Notes: a model not told the origin generated them from the sequence alone. A stretch of 64,000 nucleotides of DNA from Cytophagales bacterium UBA2561 (GCA_002340355.1 DDLX01000031.1:1-64000), one strand, 5' to 3'. Counted from the stretch's first letter, positions 17,862 through 27,278 are shown. Translations and numbers: made by a program.

Positions 17862-19465
17862 TAATTTTTACGATTAAAAAGATGATATATTAATTTTATC
17901 CAGTTCCTTTGTTGTATCCAAATAAGATAGAGAGCAATTAGTATGAAGCTCCCCCCCTGCACGATTAAAGCCCGCAAGTTCATCCATGTCCCCCAGTTCA
18001 TAAAATAACGAGCATAGCTTTCGTCAAAATCTTGTATAAAATCACCAATTGGATACCAGATTTTAGAAATGGCTAAGTTCAATAAAATTAGAGTAAAGTA
18101 ATGATAATTTTGGAGTTTGAAGTCACGAATGACGAAAGTAGCATACCAAAGTATTACAGGAGCGAGTACTGTCCCAATACGACTTTGTGGATTTAAAATA
18201 AAACCTCCATAACTTGCTAAAAAGATAAGTAAAATAGCAACTCCGCCGTGTTTTCGGATTTGTCTAGAAAAGTTAGGTAGGTATAGTCCTGCAATTAGAA
18301 ATGGAATTCCAAAGAATGTAATGTGGGCAATATAAAATTCAAGGGGTTTATGAAATGCCTTTGTATTATAAAAAAAATTAATTAATACACTAAATTGGCT
18401 TGAGATGATTCCTTTTGCTACTCCAGTCATTACATTTGAAACTATATCAGGAGTTTGGGGTGAAAAAAAATCGTTTGTAAGTCGAATTAAACCCCAAAGT
18501 ATGGCACAATAAAAAATTCCAAAAAGAAATTTTCGTTGGATAAATAGTTTTAAATTCTCAATTGGATTAAGATTTCGGAATAAAATCCCAAAATAAAAAA
18601 TGGTAAAAATAAAGGCAAGAATAATACTCACATAAAAGTACTTCATATTAGTGGGAGACTGCCCAAATGTACCAACTAACCCTTGACTAAATGCTGTTTG
18701 AATATCACCAGTTTCTATGGCTGTTTGCCATGTAAACCAAAGTCCTAAACTAAAAAGTCCAACCGTTCCCATAACAACGAATGAGTTCCAAATCCATGCT
18801 TTTTTGGCTTCAATGGGAGCAATTCCGAACGGAAACAAAAGCATAAAATACCCATAAATGGTAATGGGTTGCCAAACAAATGCACCTAAGAGAGCCGTAA
18901 ACACAACTCCAATATGAAATTTATAAAAAAAGAAAACCAGTTGAATTATCATTAAACAATATGCCGTTAGGTCAGTATTTACAGGATTGTAAAAATCATG
19001 TTTGAGGAAAGCAAAATTGCCAAATAAGAAGAAAAACCCTAGCCATTTATCCCGTTCTTCAAATTGGAGCTTACTAGTCAAAAAACTGTATGCCAAAACA
19101 GCTAACAAACCCCAAATCAAATTTTGATATTCGAATCCTCGAATAATATTTTGATAATTAAAGGGTTGCTTACTTGCTTTTAAACCGTAATGTACCAACA
19201 TACTGGATAAGAAGCGGTTCGTTTTGTGAGTTAGAGGTAATGTATCTCGACTAAATTGATGCACATAATTGAGTTGTCCGCTTCGCCATAAGGAATCAAA
19301 ATGTTGAGTATAAAAAGTATAAGTTACGCCATCCCAGCCTCTTCCGTCTCGTAAGCCCACTTTTTCGCCAAAATGAATTTGGGACATTCCGAAAATAAAT
19401 AAAATCACAACTGCCGAAATTTTGAATCCTATTTTGGAATAGAGTACCTTAAGATTTTGAAGCAT
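17861..19465 (-). CDS. Polytopic membrane protein, paralogue A
   Basis: The 534-residue protein has a first membrane segment at about 12-28, then a conserved acidic loop with GLRDGRGWDGVTY, then roughly ten more helices. It shares with the downstream paralogue the NRFLSSMLVHYG, GAFVWQPITIYGYF, VGTFGQSP and LNPQSRIGT segments. A tandem duplication with 1-base overlap points to two similar but specialised enzymes or subunits acting together. It lies 27 bp after a Wzt-like ABC ATPase gene on the same strand, so a job in surface-glycan assembly or export is likely. Which step is unknown. Confidence 0.75.
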   Translation of the reverse strand: MLQNLKVLYSKIGFKISAVVILFIFGMSQIHFGEKVGLRDGRGWDGVTYTFYTQHFDSLWRSGQLNYVHQFSRDTLPLTHKTNRFLSSMLVHYGLKASKQPFNYQNIIRGFEYQNLIWGLLAVLAYSFLTSKLQFEERDKWLGFFFLFGNFAFLKHDFYNPVNTDLTAYCLMIIQLVFFFYKFHIGVVFTALLGAFVWQPITIYGYFMLLFPFGIAPIEAKKAWIWNSFVVMGTVGLFSLGLWFTWQTAIETGDIQTAFSQGLVGTFGQSPTNMKYFYVSIILAFIFTIFYFGILFRNLNPIENLKLFIQRKFLFGIFYCAILWGLIRLTNDFFSPQTPDIVSNVMTGVAKGIISSQFSVLINFFYNTKAFHKPLEFYIAHITFFGIPFLIAGLYLPNFSRQIRKHGGVAILLIFLASYGGFILNPQSRIGTVLAPVILWYATFVIRDFKLQNYHYFTLILLNLAISKIWYPIGDFIQDFDESYARYFMNWGTWMNLRALIVQGGSFILIALYLIWIQQRNWIKLIYHLFNRKN

Positions 19466-19492
19466 AGATTAATGAAGGTGAATGGTGATAAA

Positions 19493-20746
19493 TTAAGTGT
19501 TAGAAAGCACTTCCCACTGACAATCAGCAAAGACACAGCCGTTATCAATGTGAGAATGTTGCTCATAACCAGAACCCGTATCGACTACTGTAAATTGTGC
19601 AATATCCTCCCAAACATCGAAAACACCTACATTCGGAATATAAATAGCTAAAAAGATGCGGTATTTTCCGCCTCGTAAAAAATGACTAGGAGTTGTCACC
19701 AATACTTCTGCTTGAGAACTGGATACGGTACCAATTTTTCGAAAGGGGTATTCTTGAGTAAAAACAATACGTCCTCGTTGAGCATCTGATACCCGAAAAC
19801 TTAAAAAGGCATTTTCCTGAAACTGATTAATTCCTATACTGATACGAACCGAAAAAGTTTCAGCATAATTAAATACATTGGTTAATGTCTGAGCCTGATT
19901 TAATAATTCTACTTGTTGGATGAACATCTCAGCTTCTTGATTGGGACTAAAATCCTTAGAAAGTGCATTGTCTTCCATATAACGAGCAATTCCTTCATGT
20001 GTATCTCCCCGAAAATCGACTTGTCCTTGTTTAATAACCATAACTTCTTGGCAAAAACTCCCAACTGCTCCCATGTTATGGCTCACGAAAAGTACAGTTC
20101 GTCCTCCTGCGGCTACATCTTGCATTTTTCCAATGGCTTTTTTCTGAAATTCGTAATCGCCAACGGCTAATACTTCGTCCACTATCAAAATCTCAGGTTC
20201 TAAGTGTGCCGCAATGGCAAAACCGAGTCGAACACTCATTCCTGAAGAATAACGTTTGACGGGAGTATCAATATATTTTGAAATTCCTGCAAAATCGACA
20301 ATTTCGTCTAGCTTTGTACGAATTTCGGCTTTGGTCATACCTAAAATTGCTCCGTTCAAAAAAATGTTCTCTCGACCTGTTAATTCGGGATGAAATCCTG
20401 TACCAACTTCCAATAAACTGGCTAGTTTGCCTTTGACCTTAATTATGCCTGAAGTAGGTGCCGTAATTTTGGATAATAATTTTAAAAGAGTAGATTTGCC
20501 TGCTCCATTTTTGCCAATAATGCCTAATACCTGTCCTTGTGGTACTTTGAAACTTACATCTTTCAATGCCCAAACGTAGGGATTATCTATACTATCTAAG
20601 GTATTGGTAGCGGTTTGGAGGGTTTGTTTTTTGCCTCTGAGACGAGCAAATAATTGGGCAAGGTCTTCCCGAAGTGTTTGGGAATTGACCGTCCCTAAAC
20701 GATATCGTTTAGCTAAATTTTCTACTTGAATCACAATTTGGCTCAT
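19493..20746 (-). CDS. Wzt-type ABC transporter ATP-binding protein with C-terminal glycan-binding domain
   Basis: Wzt proteins power export of O-antigen or other surface polysaccharides and recognise the finished chain. The 417-residue protein has an ABC domain with Walker A GIIGKNGAGKST (75-86), signature YSSGMSVRL near 165, and Walker B ILIVDEVLAVGD near 185. A beta-rich C-terminal domain (about 260-410) matches the Wzt_C carbohydrate-binding module in length and place. The usual partner, the permease Wzm, is not adjacent and not in the window. A Bacteroidota-type promoter fits upstream. The gene probably forms an operon with the two membrane paralogues. Confidence 0.9.
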   Translation of the reverse strand: MSQIVIQVENLAKRYRLGTVNSQTLREDLAQLFARLRGKKQTLQTATNTLDSIDNPYVWALKDVSFKVPQGQVLGIIGKNGAGKSTLLKLLSKITAPTSGIIKVKGKLASLLEVGTGFHPELTGRENIFLNGAILGMTKAEIRTKLDEIVDFAGISKYIDTPVKRYSSGMSVRLGFAIAAHLEPEILIVDEVLAVGDYEFQKKAIGKMQDVAAGGRTVLFVSHNMGAVGSFCQEVMVIKQGQVDFRGDTHEGIARYMEDNALSKDFSPNQEAEMFIQQVELLNQAQTLTNVFNYAETFSVRISIGINQFQENAFLSFRVSDAQRGRIVFTQEYPFRKIGTVSSSQAEVLVTTPSHFLRGGKYRIFLAIYIPNVGVFDVWEDIAQFTVVDTGSGYEQHSHIDNGCVFADCQWEVLSNT

Positions 20747-20770
20747 GGAATTTGTACCTTAGTCTGATGC

Positions 20771-20803
20771 CAAAGATAAAGTTTTAATCTGGAAAAAAAT
20801 CAA
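20771..20803 (-). promoter_or_regulatory. Bacteroidota-type promoter for the Wzt-like gene
   Basis: On the minus strand a -33 TTG (20803-20801) and a -7 TATCTTTG (20778-20771) are 22 bp apart, inside the 17-23 bp range of the phylum's consensus. The -33 element overlaps the start codon of the divergent methyltransferase gene. Confidence 0.5.
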
Positions 20804-21540
20804 TGCAAACAAGTTCAGCCCTTCAAGAAAAATACGATACGCAATACGAACAAGATCTCCAAGCTTGGCGATTGCTTGGTGGTGAAAGTAAAGCCCAAAA
20901 TATCCAAAAAATAGCTAGATATTTGAATATCAATACAGTACTGGATGTTGGCTCAGGTGATGGAAGTGTATTATATTGGTTAGATAAAAATGGATTTTGT
21001 CCGTCTATCAAATCCTTAGAAATTTCGCAAAGTGGCATTGAACAAATTAAGGCTAAAAATTTAGCTTCGATACAAGAAATTAAGTTATTTGATGGTTATA
21101 CCATTCCTTATGAAGATGATTCCTTTGATCTTGTGACGTGTAGTCATGTTTTGGAGCATGTCGAATTTCCCCGCCGTTTACTTCGAGAAATTAAACGAGT
21201 GTCGAAATATCAAGTATTGGAAGTTCCGATTGATTTCTCGCAGGATGTAGATAAGAAAGTGGAACACTTCCTAAGTTACGGACACATCAATATTTATACC
21301 CCTCAAACATTTCGCTTCTTGCTTCAGTCTGAAGGTTTACAAGTTGTACGTTCAGAGAATTTGATGTATGATCCTGCGGTTTATGAATATCTCTATCGAA
21401 ATAAGTCAGCTTCTCAGGTGTTTAAGTTACGTATCAAGAATAAAATACGGCGTAATAGCCAATTTTTGATTGACCGTAAACCTGATGTAACGGTAGTTTT
21501 ATGTCAAAAAACAGAAAGCGGTTTAGAAATTATGCGTTAA
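20803..21540 (+). CDS. Class I SAM-dependent methyltransferase
   Basis: This 245-residue enzyme belongs to the Methyltransf_11/25 group. Motif I is VLDVGSGDGSVLYWL near residue 46, and the motif around 108-125 is DDSFDLVTCSHVLEHVEFPRR. These proteins often methylate sugars or small metabolites. The gene is divergent from the Wzt-like gene with a 56-bp spacer, so a role in modifying surface glycans is plausible but not shown. No membrane segment is present. Confidence 0.85.
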   Translation: MQTSSALQEKYDTQYEQDLQAWRLLGGESKAQNIQKIARYLNINTVLDVGSGDGSVLYWLDKNGFCPSIKSLEISQSGIEQIKAKNLASIQEIKLFDGYTIPYEDDSFDLVTCSHVLEHVEFPRRLLREIKRVSKYQVLEVPIDFSQDVDKKVEHFLSYGHINIYTPQTFRFLLQSEGLQVVRSENLMYDPAVYEYLYRNKSASQVFKLRIKNKIRRNSQFLIDRKPDVTVVLCQKTESGLEIMR

Positions 21541-21764
21541 AAGTCACTCATTCATCCTTATTTTGTCTGGAAAGCCTGCCTTTTTTACTCCTATTTTATG
21601 TAGATTTACTCCTCAGAGATAGTTTATGCTTTAATCTATAAAGACCTTATTCATTAGAAGGAAAATACACAAGGGGTAATATTTTGCTGTTTTAATAATA
21701 ACCAATTTCAATACATAATCATAAACTAATTATTTAGTTTACATATCACAAAATATCAAGTCTT

Positions 21765-23456
21765 ATGAATGAATATCTACAAACTCTCAATGAATACTTT
21801 ATTCTAATTGATAGTTACATTGGTAGTGCGCCATGGTTTCCTTACTTGCTTTTGGGGGCAGGACTTTTCTTTACTATTTATTTGCGTTTTCCTCAATTTC
21901 GTTATTTTGGACATGCTATTAGGGTAGTTCGAGGAAAATATGATAAGAAAGGAGATGCAGGTGATACCTCTCATTTTCAAGCTCTTACAACTGCCTTATC
22001 AGGAACAGTGGGAACAGGAAATATTGCAGGAGTAGCTTTTGCGATTCATTTGGGAGGTCCCGCTGCCTTGTTCTGGATGTTAGTGACAGCATTCTTTGGA
22101 ATGACGACCAAGTTTGTGGAAGTAACCTTATCGCATAAATATCGGGAACACGCTCAAGATGGCTCGATTGCAGGAGGTCCGATGTACTTCATGAAAAACA
22201 AACTCAAAATGCCTTGGATGGCGGCAATTTTTGCAGTAGCTACAGTACTTTCTTCTTTTGGTACAGGTAATTTGCCACAAGTCAATGGTATTGCAAGCTC
22301 AATGTTTAGCACTTTTGGAATTAACAAAATGGTTACGGGAGCAGTTTTGGCAGTTTTGTTAGCTTTTGTAATTATTGGTGGAATCAAGCGAATTGCTCAA
22401 GTAACAGAAAGGCTCGTACCTGCTATGGCACTCATCTATTTCGTTGGTGCATTGATGGTTATCTTTTATAATATTGAAAATATTGTTCCTTCTTTCATCT
22501 CTATTTTTGCGGATGTTTTTACGGGAAGTGCTGCCTCAGGTGGATTTTTGGGAGCTACAATTGCCTATGCTTTTAATCGAGGTGTAAATCGGGGATTATT
22601 TTCCAATGAAGCAGGGCAAGGTTCTGCACCAATTGCTCATGCTGCTGCCCGTACTAGTGAGCCTGTTTCAGAAGGCTTAGTGGCTATTCTTGAGCCTTTT
22701 ATTGATACCATTGTGATTTGTACTTTGACAGGAATGACTTTACTAGCCTCAGGAGTTTGGCAAGAAAAAATTGAAAATAAATTTCAGTTTACGGATGTTC
22801 AAGTTTTAGCTGAAAAGTTTGATGATGTGGATAGAGAGCAACGAATTAAACTTTCCAATCACTTATTAACGGATGAAACATTACCTTTATATAATGGAGA
22901 ATTAATTGTTGAAGGTGGAAATATTCGAACGGTAGTTTCCTTAATTCATGCCCGTTCATTGGCTGAAAATGTACAAGTATTTGATAAAAATGATGAGGTA
23001 TTTACGGGCAAGTTGGAAGTTGAGAATGGACAATTTGTTGAAAATTCTGAGGTCTATTTATATGGAAAATCCTTAATTCATAGTGCGCCTCTGACTACCG
23101 AAGCTTTTAAACGAAGTTTCTTGGGAGACGCAGGACAATATATTATTTCGATTGGGTTATTACTTTTTGCCTTTTCAACGGCTATCTCATGGTCGTATTA
23201 TGGAGATCGTGCTATGACTTATTTATTTGGTTCTAAGTCAGTTCGATTTTATCGGGTTGTTTATGTTTTAGGCTTTTTTGTAGGAGCATTTGCAGATACT
23301 ACCATTATTTGGACATTTTCAGGCATTACGATTGCATTGATGACAATTCCGAACTTAGTGGGTATTTTGATTTTGCATAAAGATATGAAAAACTCAATTC
23401 AGGCTTATTGGACAAATTTTAAACAAGCCCATCCTGACGAAAAAACACCTGAATAA
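21765..23456 (+). CDS. Sodium:alanine (AGCS family) amino-acid symporter
   Basis: The 563-residue inner-membrane carrier imports alanine, glycine or a similar amino acid with Na+. Family signatures include FPQFRYFGHAIRVVRGKYD near residue 45, LTTALSGTVGTGNIAGVA (about 71-88), GGPAALFWMLVTAFFGM, and the GLFSNEAGQGSAPIAHAAA block near 275-292. There are about 11 helices. A soluble insert of about 110 residues (about 335-440, starting NKFQFTDVQV) splits two helices near the C-terminal third. This makes the protein longer than the 450-490 residues of typical AGCS carriers. It is a single gene with a terminator shared with the convergent neighbour. Confidence 0.93.
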   Translation: MNEYLQTLNEYFILIDSYIGSAPWFPYLLLGAGLFFTIYLRFPQFRYFGHAIRVVRGKYDKKGDAGDTSHFQALTTALSGTVGTGNIAGVAFAIHLGGPAALFWMLVTAFFGMTTKFVEVTLSHKYREHAQDGSIAGGPMYFMKNKLKMPWMAAIFAVATVLSSFGTGNLPQVNGIASSMFSTFGINKMVTGAVLAVLLAFVIIGGIKRIAQVTERLVPAMALIYFVGALMVIFYNIENIVPSFISIFADVFTGSAASGGFLGATIAYAFNRGVNRGLFSNEAGQGSAPIAHAAARTSEPVSEGLVAILEPFIDTIVICTLTGMTLLASGVWQEKIENKFQFTDVQVLAEKFDDVDREQRIKLSNHLLTDETLPLYNGELIVEGGNIRTVVSLIHARSLAENVQVFDKNDEVFTGKLEVENGQFVENSEVYLYGKSLIHSAPLTTEAFKRSFLGDAGQYIISIGLLLFAFSTAISWSYYGDRAMTYLFGSKSVRFYRVVYVLGFFVGAFADTTIIWTFSGITIALMTIPNLVGILILHKDMKNSIQAYWTNFKQAHPDEKTPE

Positions 23457-23478
23457 TTCTTGTTTTGAAGTTTTAGTA

Positions 23479-23522
23479 ATTGGCACGATTTCAAACTTTT
23501 CAAATCTTGAAATTGTGCCAAT
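23479..23522. terminator. Bidirectional terminator hairpin
   Basis: Arms 23479-23494 and 23507-23522 pair over 16 bases with one G-U, followed on the plus strand by GTTTTTT. It lies between the symporter gene and a convergent hypothetical gene. Confidence 0.75.
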
Positions 23523-23548
23523 GTTTTTTATGAGTTTTGTGACGAAAT

Positions 23549-24052
23549 TTACAACGGAAACTCTTCCTCTCGAAAAGTCCGAGTTCCGTTTGCAATTGGC
23601 TGGACAATTGGTAAAATATCTTCGTAAAATTTTTTCCCATCAAAGTCGTCTCGGTCAAATAAATATTTTGGTACACTATCCAGCAAAAGTTGGGCAATCA
23701 TGCGAAGGGCTTCATGTTTATCAACTTGGGCAAAACATTGAGTATTGGGCATATAGACTTCCAGACGAATCCAAGTTTCACCATATTCGGTAATGATTTT
23801 GATTCCTTTGGGGTGATAAAATATGGGAGGTTGAATTCGAAGCATTACATCAAAACAAAACTCATCATATTTGGCATAATCCACAAGCTGTAATTGTGTA
23901 TTGAGCAAATATCCAATAATTTGCTCACTAAATTTATTTTCTTTTGGAATGTGCCAGTCCGTTGAACTGGTGATTACAAATCCTTCATGAATCTGTTTCC
24001 AATCCTTGCTTACCATTGTTCTAATTGGTAGAATATCTTGAATTATTTTCAT
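23549..24052 (-). CDS. Hypothetical protein, partner of the toxin-like upstream gene
   Basis: I do not recognise this 167-residue protein. It is soluble, acidic and mixed alpha/beta, with no signal peptide. Its start overlaps the stop of the upstream gene by 4 bases (ATGA), so the two are co-translated. That arrangement, with a putative nuclease-like domain encoded first and a small acidic protein second, resembles toxin-immunity pairs in polymorphic-toxin loci, where the second gene protects the producer. This is inference from context only. Confidence 0.6.
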   Translation of the reverse strand: MKIIQDILPIRTMVSKDWKQIHEGFVITSSTDWHIPKENKFSEQIIGYLLNTQLQLVDYAKYDEFCFDVMLRIQPPIFYHPKGIKIITEYGETWIRLEVYMPNTQCFAQVDKHEALRMIAQLLLDSVPKYLFDRDDFDGKKFYEDILPIVQPIANGTRTFREEEFPL

Positions 24053-24597
24053 CGGTCTTGTTTATTCCCCGGTGGACGAATTAATTTAATTTCCCTTGCT
24101 TTGGCTTCGGGCAAATCGGGATAATCATAAATCTTCGTTACCTCTTCAATTAAACATTGCCATCTTACGCCCTTGTATTGCACATCGTAATATAACTCCT
24201 TGTCTGTCAGATGCCACTTCTCATCTTTATAAAATGTACTGGTTGGATAGCGTGCTTTTTGTCCACCTTCACCCGCAAAACCATACCGCCAGACTTCATC
24301 TCTTTTTAGAGAAATTTTTCCACTTTCGCACTCAAAACATGGATATTCTCCTGATTGCAAGGTAACTAAAGCATATTGTTCACAAACAGGCGTAAAATGC
24401 TCTCTCAGAATTTTGGCAATAGCTTCAATTTTTTTTTGATTTCTTTCAAGAGATACCACCAAAGCCGTAACTAACGTGAGAATCGCCAAAATTCCAACCA
24501 AATATTGCTTTTTGAGTGATAAAATTAATGCCTTTTTGCTGGAATGAATCGGTAAATTTGAACGGTCTTTTTTGTCCTTTGGTAATTTCTGTTTCAT
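24049..24597 (-). CDS. Membrane-anchored protein with toxin-like C-terminal domain
   Basis: The protein has 182 residues, with a basic N-terminus, one membrane helix at about 33-49, and a soluble C-terminal domain. That domain carries the pattern YPCFEC-x-SG, WRYGFAGEGGQKARYP, QCLIEEVTKIYDYPDLPEA and a final RPPGNK. Similar patterns occur at the C-termini of secreted Bacteroidota proteins of polymorphic-toxin type. The early YPCFEC and the W-R-Y-G-x-R-Y spacing are reminiscent of a GIY-YIG-like nuclease core. I cannot prove this from sequence alone. The gene sits just downstream of gmk (18 bp), possibly in one transcript. Confidence 0.6.
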   Translation of the reverse strand: MKQKLPKDKKDRSNLPIHSSKKALILSLKKQYLVGILAILTLVTALVVSLERNQKKIEAIAKILREHFTPVCEQYALVTLQSGEYPCFECESGKISLKRDEVWRYGFAGEGGQKARYPTSTFYKDEKWHLTDKELYYDVQYKGVRWQCLIEEVTKIYDYPDLPEAKAREIKLIRPPGNKQDR

Positions 24598-24615
24598 CCG
24601 ATGTTTGAAGTTATT

Positions 24616-25173
24616 TTACTGACCTTCAAGAAGAATCTTTTTGACTTCTTTTACGGTTTCTTCAAGTTTATCATTGATAACTGATACATCAAAAAGTGAT
24701 TCATAAGTCCATTCTTGTTCAGCTTTGGCAAGGCGTTTTTGGAGACTTTCTTCGGACTCTGTACCACGTTTTCGGAGGCGTTTTTCAAGCATTTCCAAGG
24801 AAGGAACTCGTACAAAAATGGCTAAAGCTGCCTCACCAAAGTATTTTTTTAGATTAACTCCACCAACTACATCGACATCAAAAACAACGATATTTCCTTG
24901 TTGATGAATTCGTTCAATTTCAGACTTGAGTGTACCGTACAAAGTACCCTTATAAACTTCTTCGGTTTCGATAAAATCGCCAGTCTCAAGTTTTGCTTGA
25001 AATTCTTCGAGACTCAAAAAATAATAATCTTTTCCATGAACCTCATGCGGACGTTTAGGGCGAGTAGTGGCTGAAACAGAAAATTGAAGAGACTGATTTT
25101 CAGCTAATAATTGTTGGACAATGGTTGTTTTGCCTGACCCCGAAGGAGCAGAAAAAATGAGGACTCGTTTCAT
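24616..25173 (-). CDS. gmk: Guanylate kinase
   Basis: Gmk phosphorylates GMP to GDP with ATP. The protein starts MKRVLIFSAPSGSGKTTIVQQLL with the P-loop at about residues 8-15. It has the GMP-binding SVSATTRPKRPHEVHGKDYYF block, and VVFDVDVVGGVNLKK near residue 95. I chose the ATG at 25173 (185 residues) rather than an upstream TTG at 25185, because it gives the usual family N-terminus. It follows gldD on the same strand with a 45-bp gap. Confidence 0.95.
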   Translation of the reverse strand: MKRVLIFSAPSGSGKTTIVQQLLAENQSLQFSVSATTRPKRPHEVHGKDYYFLSLEEFQAKLETGDFIETEEVYKGTLYGTLKSEIERIHQQGNIVVFDVDVVGGVNLKKYFGEAALAIFVRVPSLEMLEKRLRKRGTESEESLQKRLAKAEQEWTYESLFDVSVINDKLEETVKEVKKILLEGQ

Positions 25174-25218
25174 GAGCAGTATCAAATATTTAGTAGTGAG
25201 CTTATTTTTTGATGAAAA

Positions 25219-25863
25219 TTAATTGGAAGCAAAATTCAATTTCTTATTCCATTCATAATTAGACTGAAAATCAGGTTTGAATTTCAAGGTCTGAATCATA
25301 TGATGCATATCATTCTTAATAAATTCGATTAAAGGAGCAATTGAATCATTTTTTGTATTGCTTGGAAAGTACAAATCAGCACGTAAAAAATGTGTTACTG
25401 AGTCTGTTACCACAAACTGGAAAGGGCTTGGAACTTCCCCTTCTAAGTCAAAGGTAATCACGGTATTTCCATCTTTTGTTTGACTAATCTGTTCTTCGAT
25501 AGCATAAGCTTTGACACCATGTTTATTGGCTAATTCATGAACATCATTGATTAAATCTTTGAATTGCTCATGACTCTGAATGCGTTTATAGGATATATCT
25601 AAGTTGCCATGAAATAAATTTTTGTAATAAATTTCCATCCAATATGGTTCTGCAAGGTGTGAAGAGTCGGGAGCAAGTTGGGCGTGTGTGGAATATTCAA
25701 ATTGATAAGGAAGTGTATCAGGCAAATTACTATATTGATAATCAGGAAGTTCAATTCGGTAAAATCCTCTTGGTTTAGGCATAAATACCTCCTCAGATTC
25801 CGAACAACTCCCAATCCCAAGTAATAAACCCATTAAAATCCATGCAAAAAAGAAGAATTTCAT
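25219..25863 (-). CDS. gldD: Gliding motility lipoprotein GldD
   Basis: GldD is a lipoprotein needed for gliding and T9SS function in Flavobacterium johnsoniae. The signal peptide ends in a lipobox with C20 (LLLGIGSC), so it should be attached to the envelope through lipid. The mature protein starts with the family hallmark MPKPRGFYRIELPDY. It continues through the segment DISYKRIQSHEQFKDLINDVHELANKH and the FVVTDSVTHFLRADLYF motif near residue 150. The 214-residue length is typical (about 190-215). Its presence supports the reading of the giant protein in this window as a T9SS client. It is followed by gmk on the same strand. Confidence 0.93.
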   Translation of the reverse strand: MKFFFFAWILMGLLLGIGSCSESEEVFMPKPRGFYRIELPDYQYSNLPDTLPYQFEYSTHAQLAPDSSHLAEPYWMEIYYKNLFHGNLDISYKRIQSHEQFKDLINDVHELANKHGVKAYAIEEQISQTKDGNTVITFDLEGEVPSPFQFVVTDSVTHFLRADLYFPSNTKNDSIAPLIEFIKNDMHHMIQTLKFKPDFQSNYEWNKKLNFASN

Positions 25864-26093
25864 AAATTCATTTATCAGTTTATCATTTTGTAAAGATATA
25901 AATTTTGTATTGATTTTTAACTTCTCATAAAGTCCTTTTAGGTCTAAATCAAAAAATGAGAGAAGTCGAAAAATACAAAATTATGTATAGCCATGATTTC
26001 AAGATGGTCAAATTTTCTATTTTTTTTCTACCTTAACTTCTCTTTTTAGAACTATTGGAGCAGAGTAACTGAAAGATAATAAAAATTTATATT

Positions 26094-27224
26094 ATGAATT
26101 TATTTGAAGTTTATCCACTTTTTGATATTATGCCTGTAAAGGCAGAGGGAAGTCATGTTTGGGATAAAAATGGAACTCGTTATTTGGATTTATATGGTGG
26201 TCATGCCGTAATTTCGGTAGGACACTCACACCCGCATTATGTGCAACGCATTACGGAACAAGTTCAAAAAATTGGGTTTTATTCGAATTCGGTGCAAAAT
26301 CCATTACAAGTAGAATTGGCTGATAAGCTAGGTGAAATTTCTAATTATTCAGACTTTGACTTATTTTTATGTAATTCAGGAGCAGAAGCAAATGAGAATG
26401 CCTTGAAGTTAGCTTCTTTTCATACAGGACGTAAAAAGGTAGTTTCGTTCCGAAAGGGGTTTCATGGGAGAACAGAAGGGGCAGTTGTTATTACGGATAA
26501 TCCAAGTGTTATTGCTCCCATCAATGAGACGGAAAATGTCATCTTTTTACCTTTGAATGATTCGAAAGCTCTCAAAGAGGCATTGGGTCAAGAAGATGTT
26601 TGTGCTGTAATTGTTGAAGGGATTCAGGGAATTGGTGGAATCCATTTGCCTACGGATGAATTTTTGCAAGATGCTCGTCAGTTTTGTGATGAAACAGGTA
26701 CCATCTTAATTTTAGATGAGATTCAATCGGGTTACGGACGATCAGGAAAATTTTTTGCTCATCAATATGCTGGCATTGAAGCTGATTTGATTCCAATAGC
26801 GAAAGGAATGGGGAATGGTTTTCCGATTGGTGGTGTATTAATCAGTCCAAAATTTGAAGCAAGAATGGGAATGTTGGGGACTACCTTTGGTGGGAATCAC
26901 CTAGCTTGTGTAGCAGGATTAGCTGTCTTGGAGATTATGAAAGATGAAGATTTGATACAAAATGCTCAGGAAATTGGGACACTTTTGATGCAAAGTTTAG
27001 CAGGTTTAAAAGGCATCAAAGAAATTCGAGGACGTGGTCTGATGATTGGGATTGAGCTTGAAGAACCATTTAGAGAAATTCGGAATGAACTTCTAAATGA
27101 ACATCAGATTTTTACGGGAGCTTCTTCGGATGGACATACCTTGCGACTATTGCCTGCACTCAATTTGAGTCGTGAAAATGCTGAGTTTTTTATCGAAAAA
27201 TTCAAACTAGTTTTGAATAAATAG
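26094..27224 (+). CDS. argD: Acetylornithine/succinylornithine aminotransferase
   Basis: ArgD transaminates N-acylglutamate semialdehyde to N-acylornithine in arginine synthesis, with PLP as cofactor. The 376-residue protein has YLDLYGGHAVISVGHSHP near the start, the CNSGAEANENALKLA phosphate-binding segment (93-107), and LILDEIQSGYGRSG near 205-218. The Schiff-base lysine is K237 in PIAKGMGNGFPIGG. Bacteroidota usually run this step with N-succinylated intermediates. No other arg genes are adjacent. A terminator follows directly. Confidence 0.93.
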   Translation: MNLFEVYPLFDIMPVKAEGSHVWDKNGTRYLDLYGGHAVISVGHSHPHYVQRITEQVQKIGFYSNSVQNPLQVELADKLGEISNYSDFDLFLCNSGAEANENALKLASFHTGRKKVVSFRKGFHGRTEGAVVITDNPSVIAPINETENVIFLPLNDSKALKEALGQEDVCAVIVEGIQGIGGIHLPTDEFLQDARQFCDETGTILILDEIQSGYGRSGKFFAHQYAGIEADLIPIAKGMGNGFPIGGVLISPKFEARMGMLGTTFGGNHLACVAGLAVLEIMKDEDLIQNAQEIGTLLMQSLAGLKGIKEIRGRGLMIGIELEEPFREIRNELLNEHQIFTGASSDGHTLRLLPALNLSRENAEFFIEKFKLVLNK

Positions 27225-27243
27225 TTTTATTAAATGCGATATG

Positions 27244-27273
27244 CCTTTGACAAGATATTAATTTTGTCAAAGG
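27244..27273 (+). terminator. Rho-independent terminator of argD
   Basis: Arms CCTTTGACAA (27244-27253) and TTGTCAAAGG (27264-27273) are a perfect 10-bp pair, followed by TTTGTTTACTT. It lies between argD and the convergent phosphatase gene. Confidence 0.85.
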
Positions 27274-27278
27274 TTTGT

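Noticed and set aside
25174..25185. Upstream TTG start for gmk
   Set aside because: The ATG at 25173 gives the standard N-terminus MKRVLIFSAPSG.
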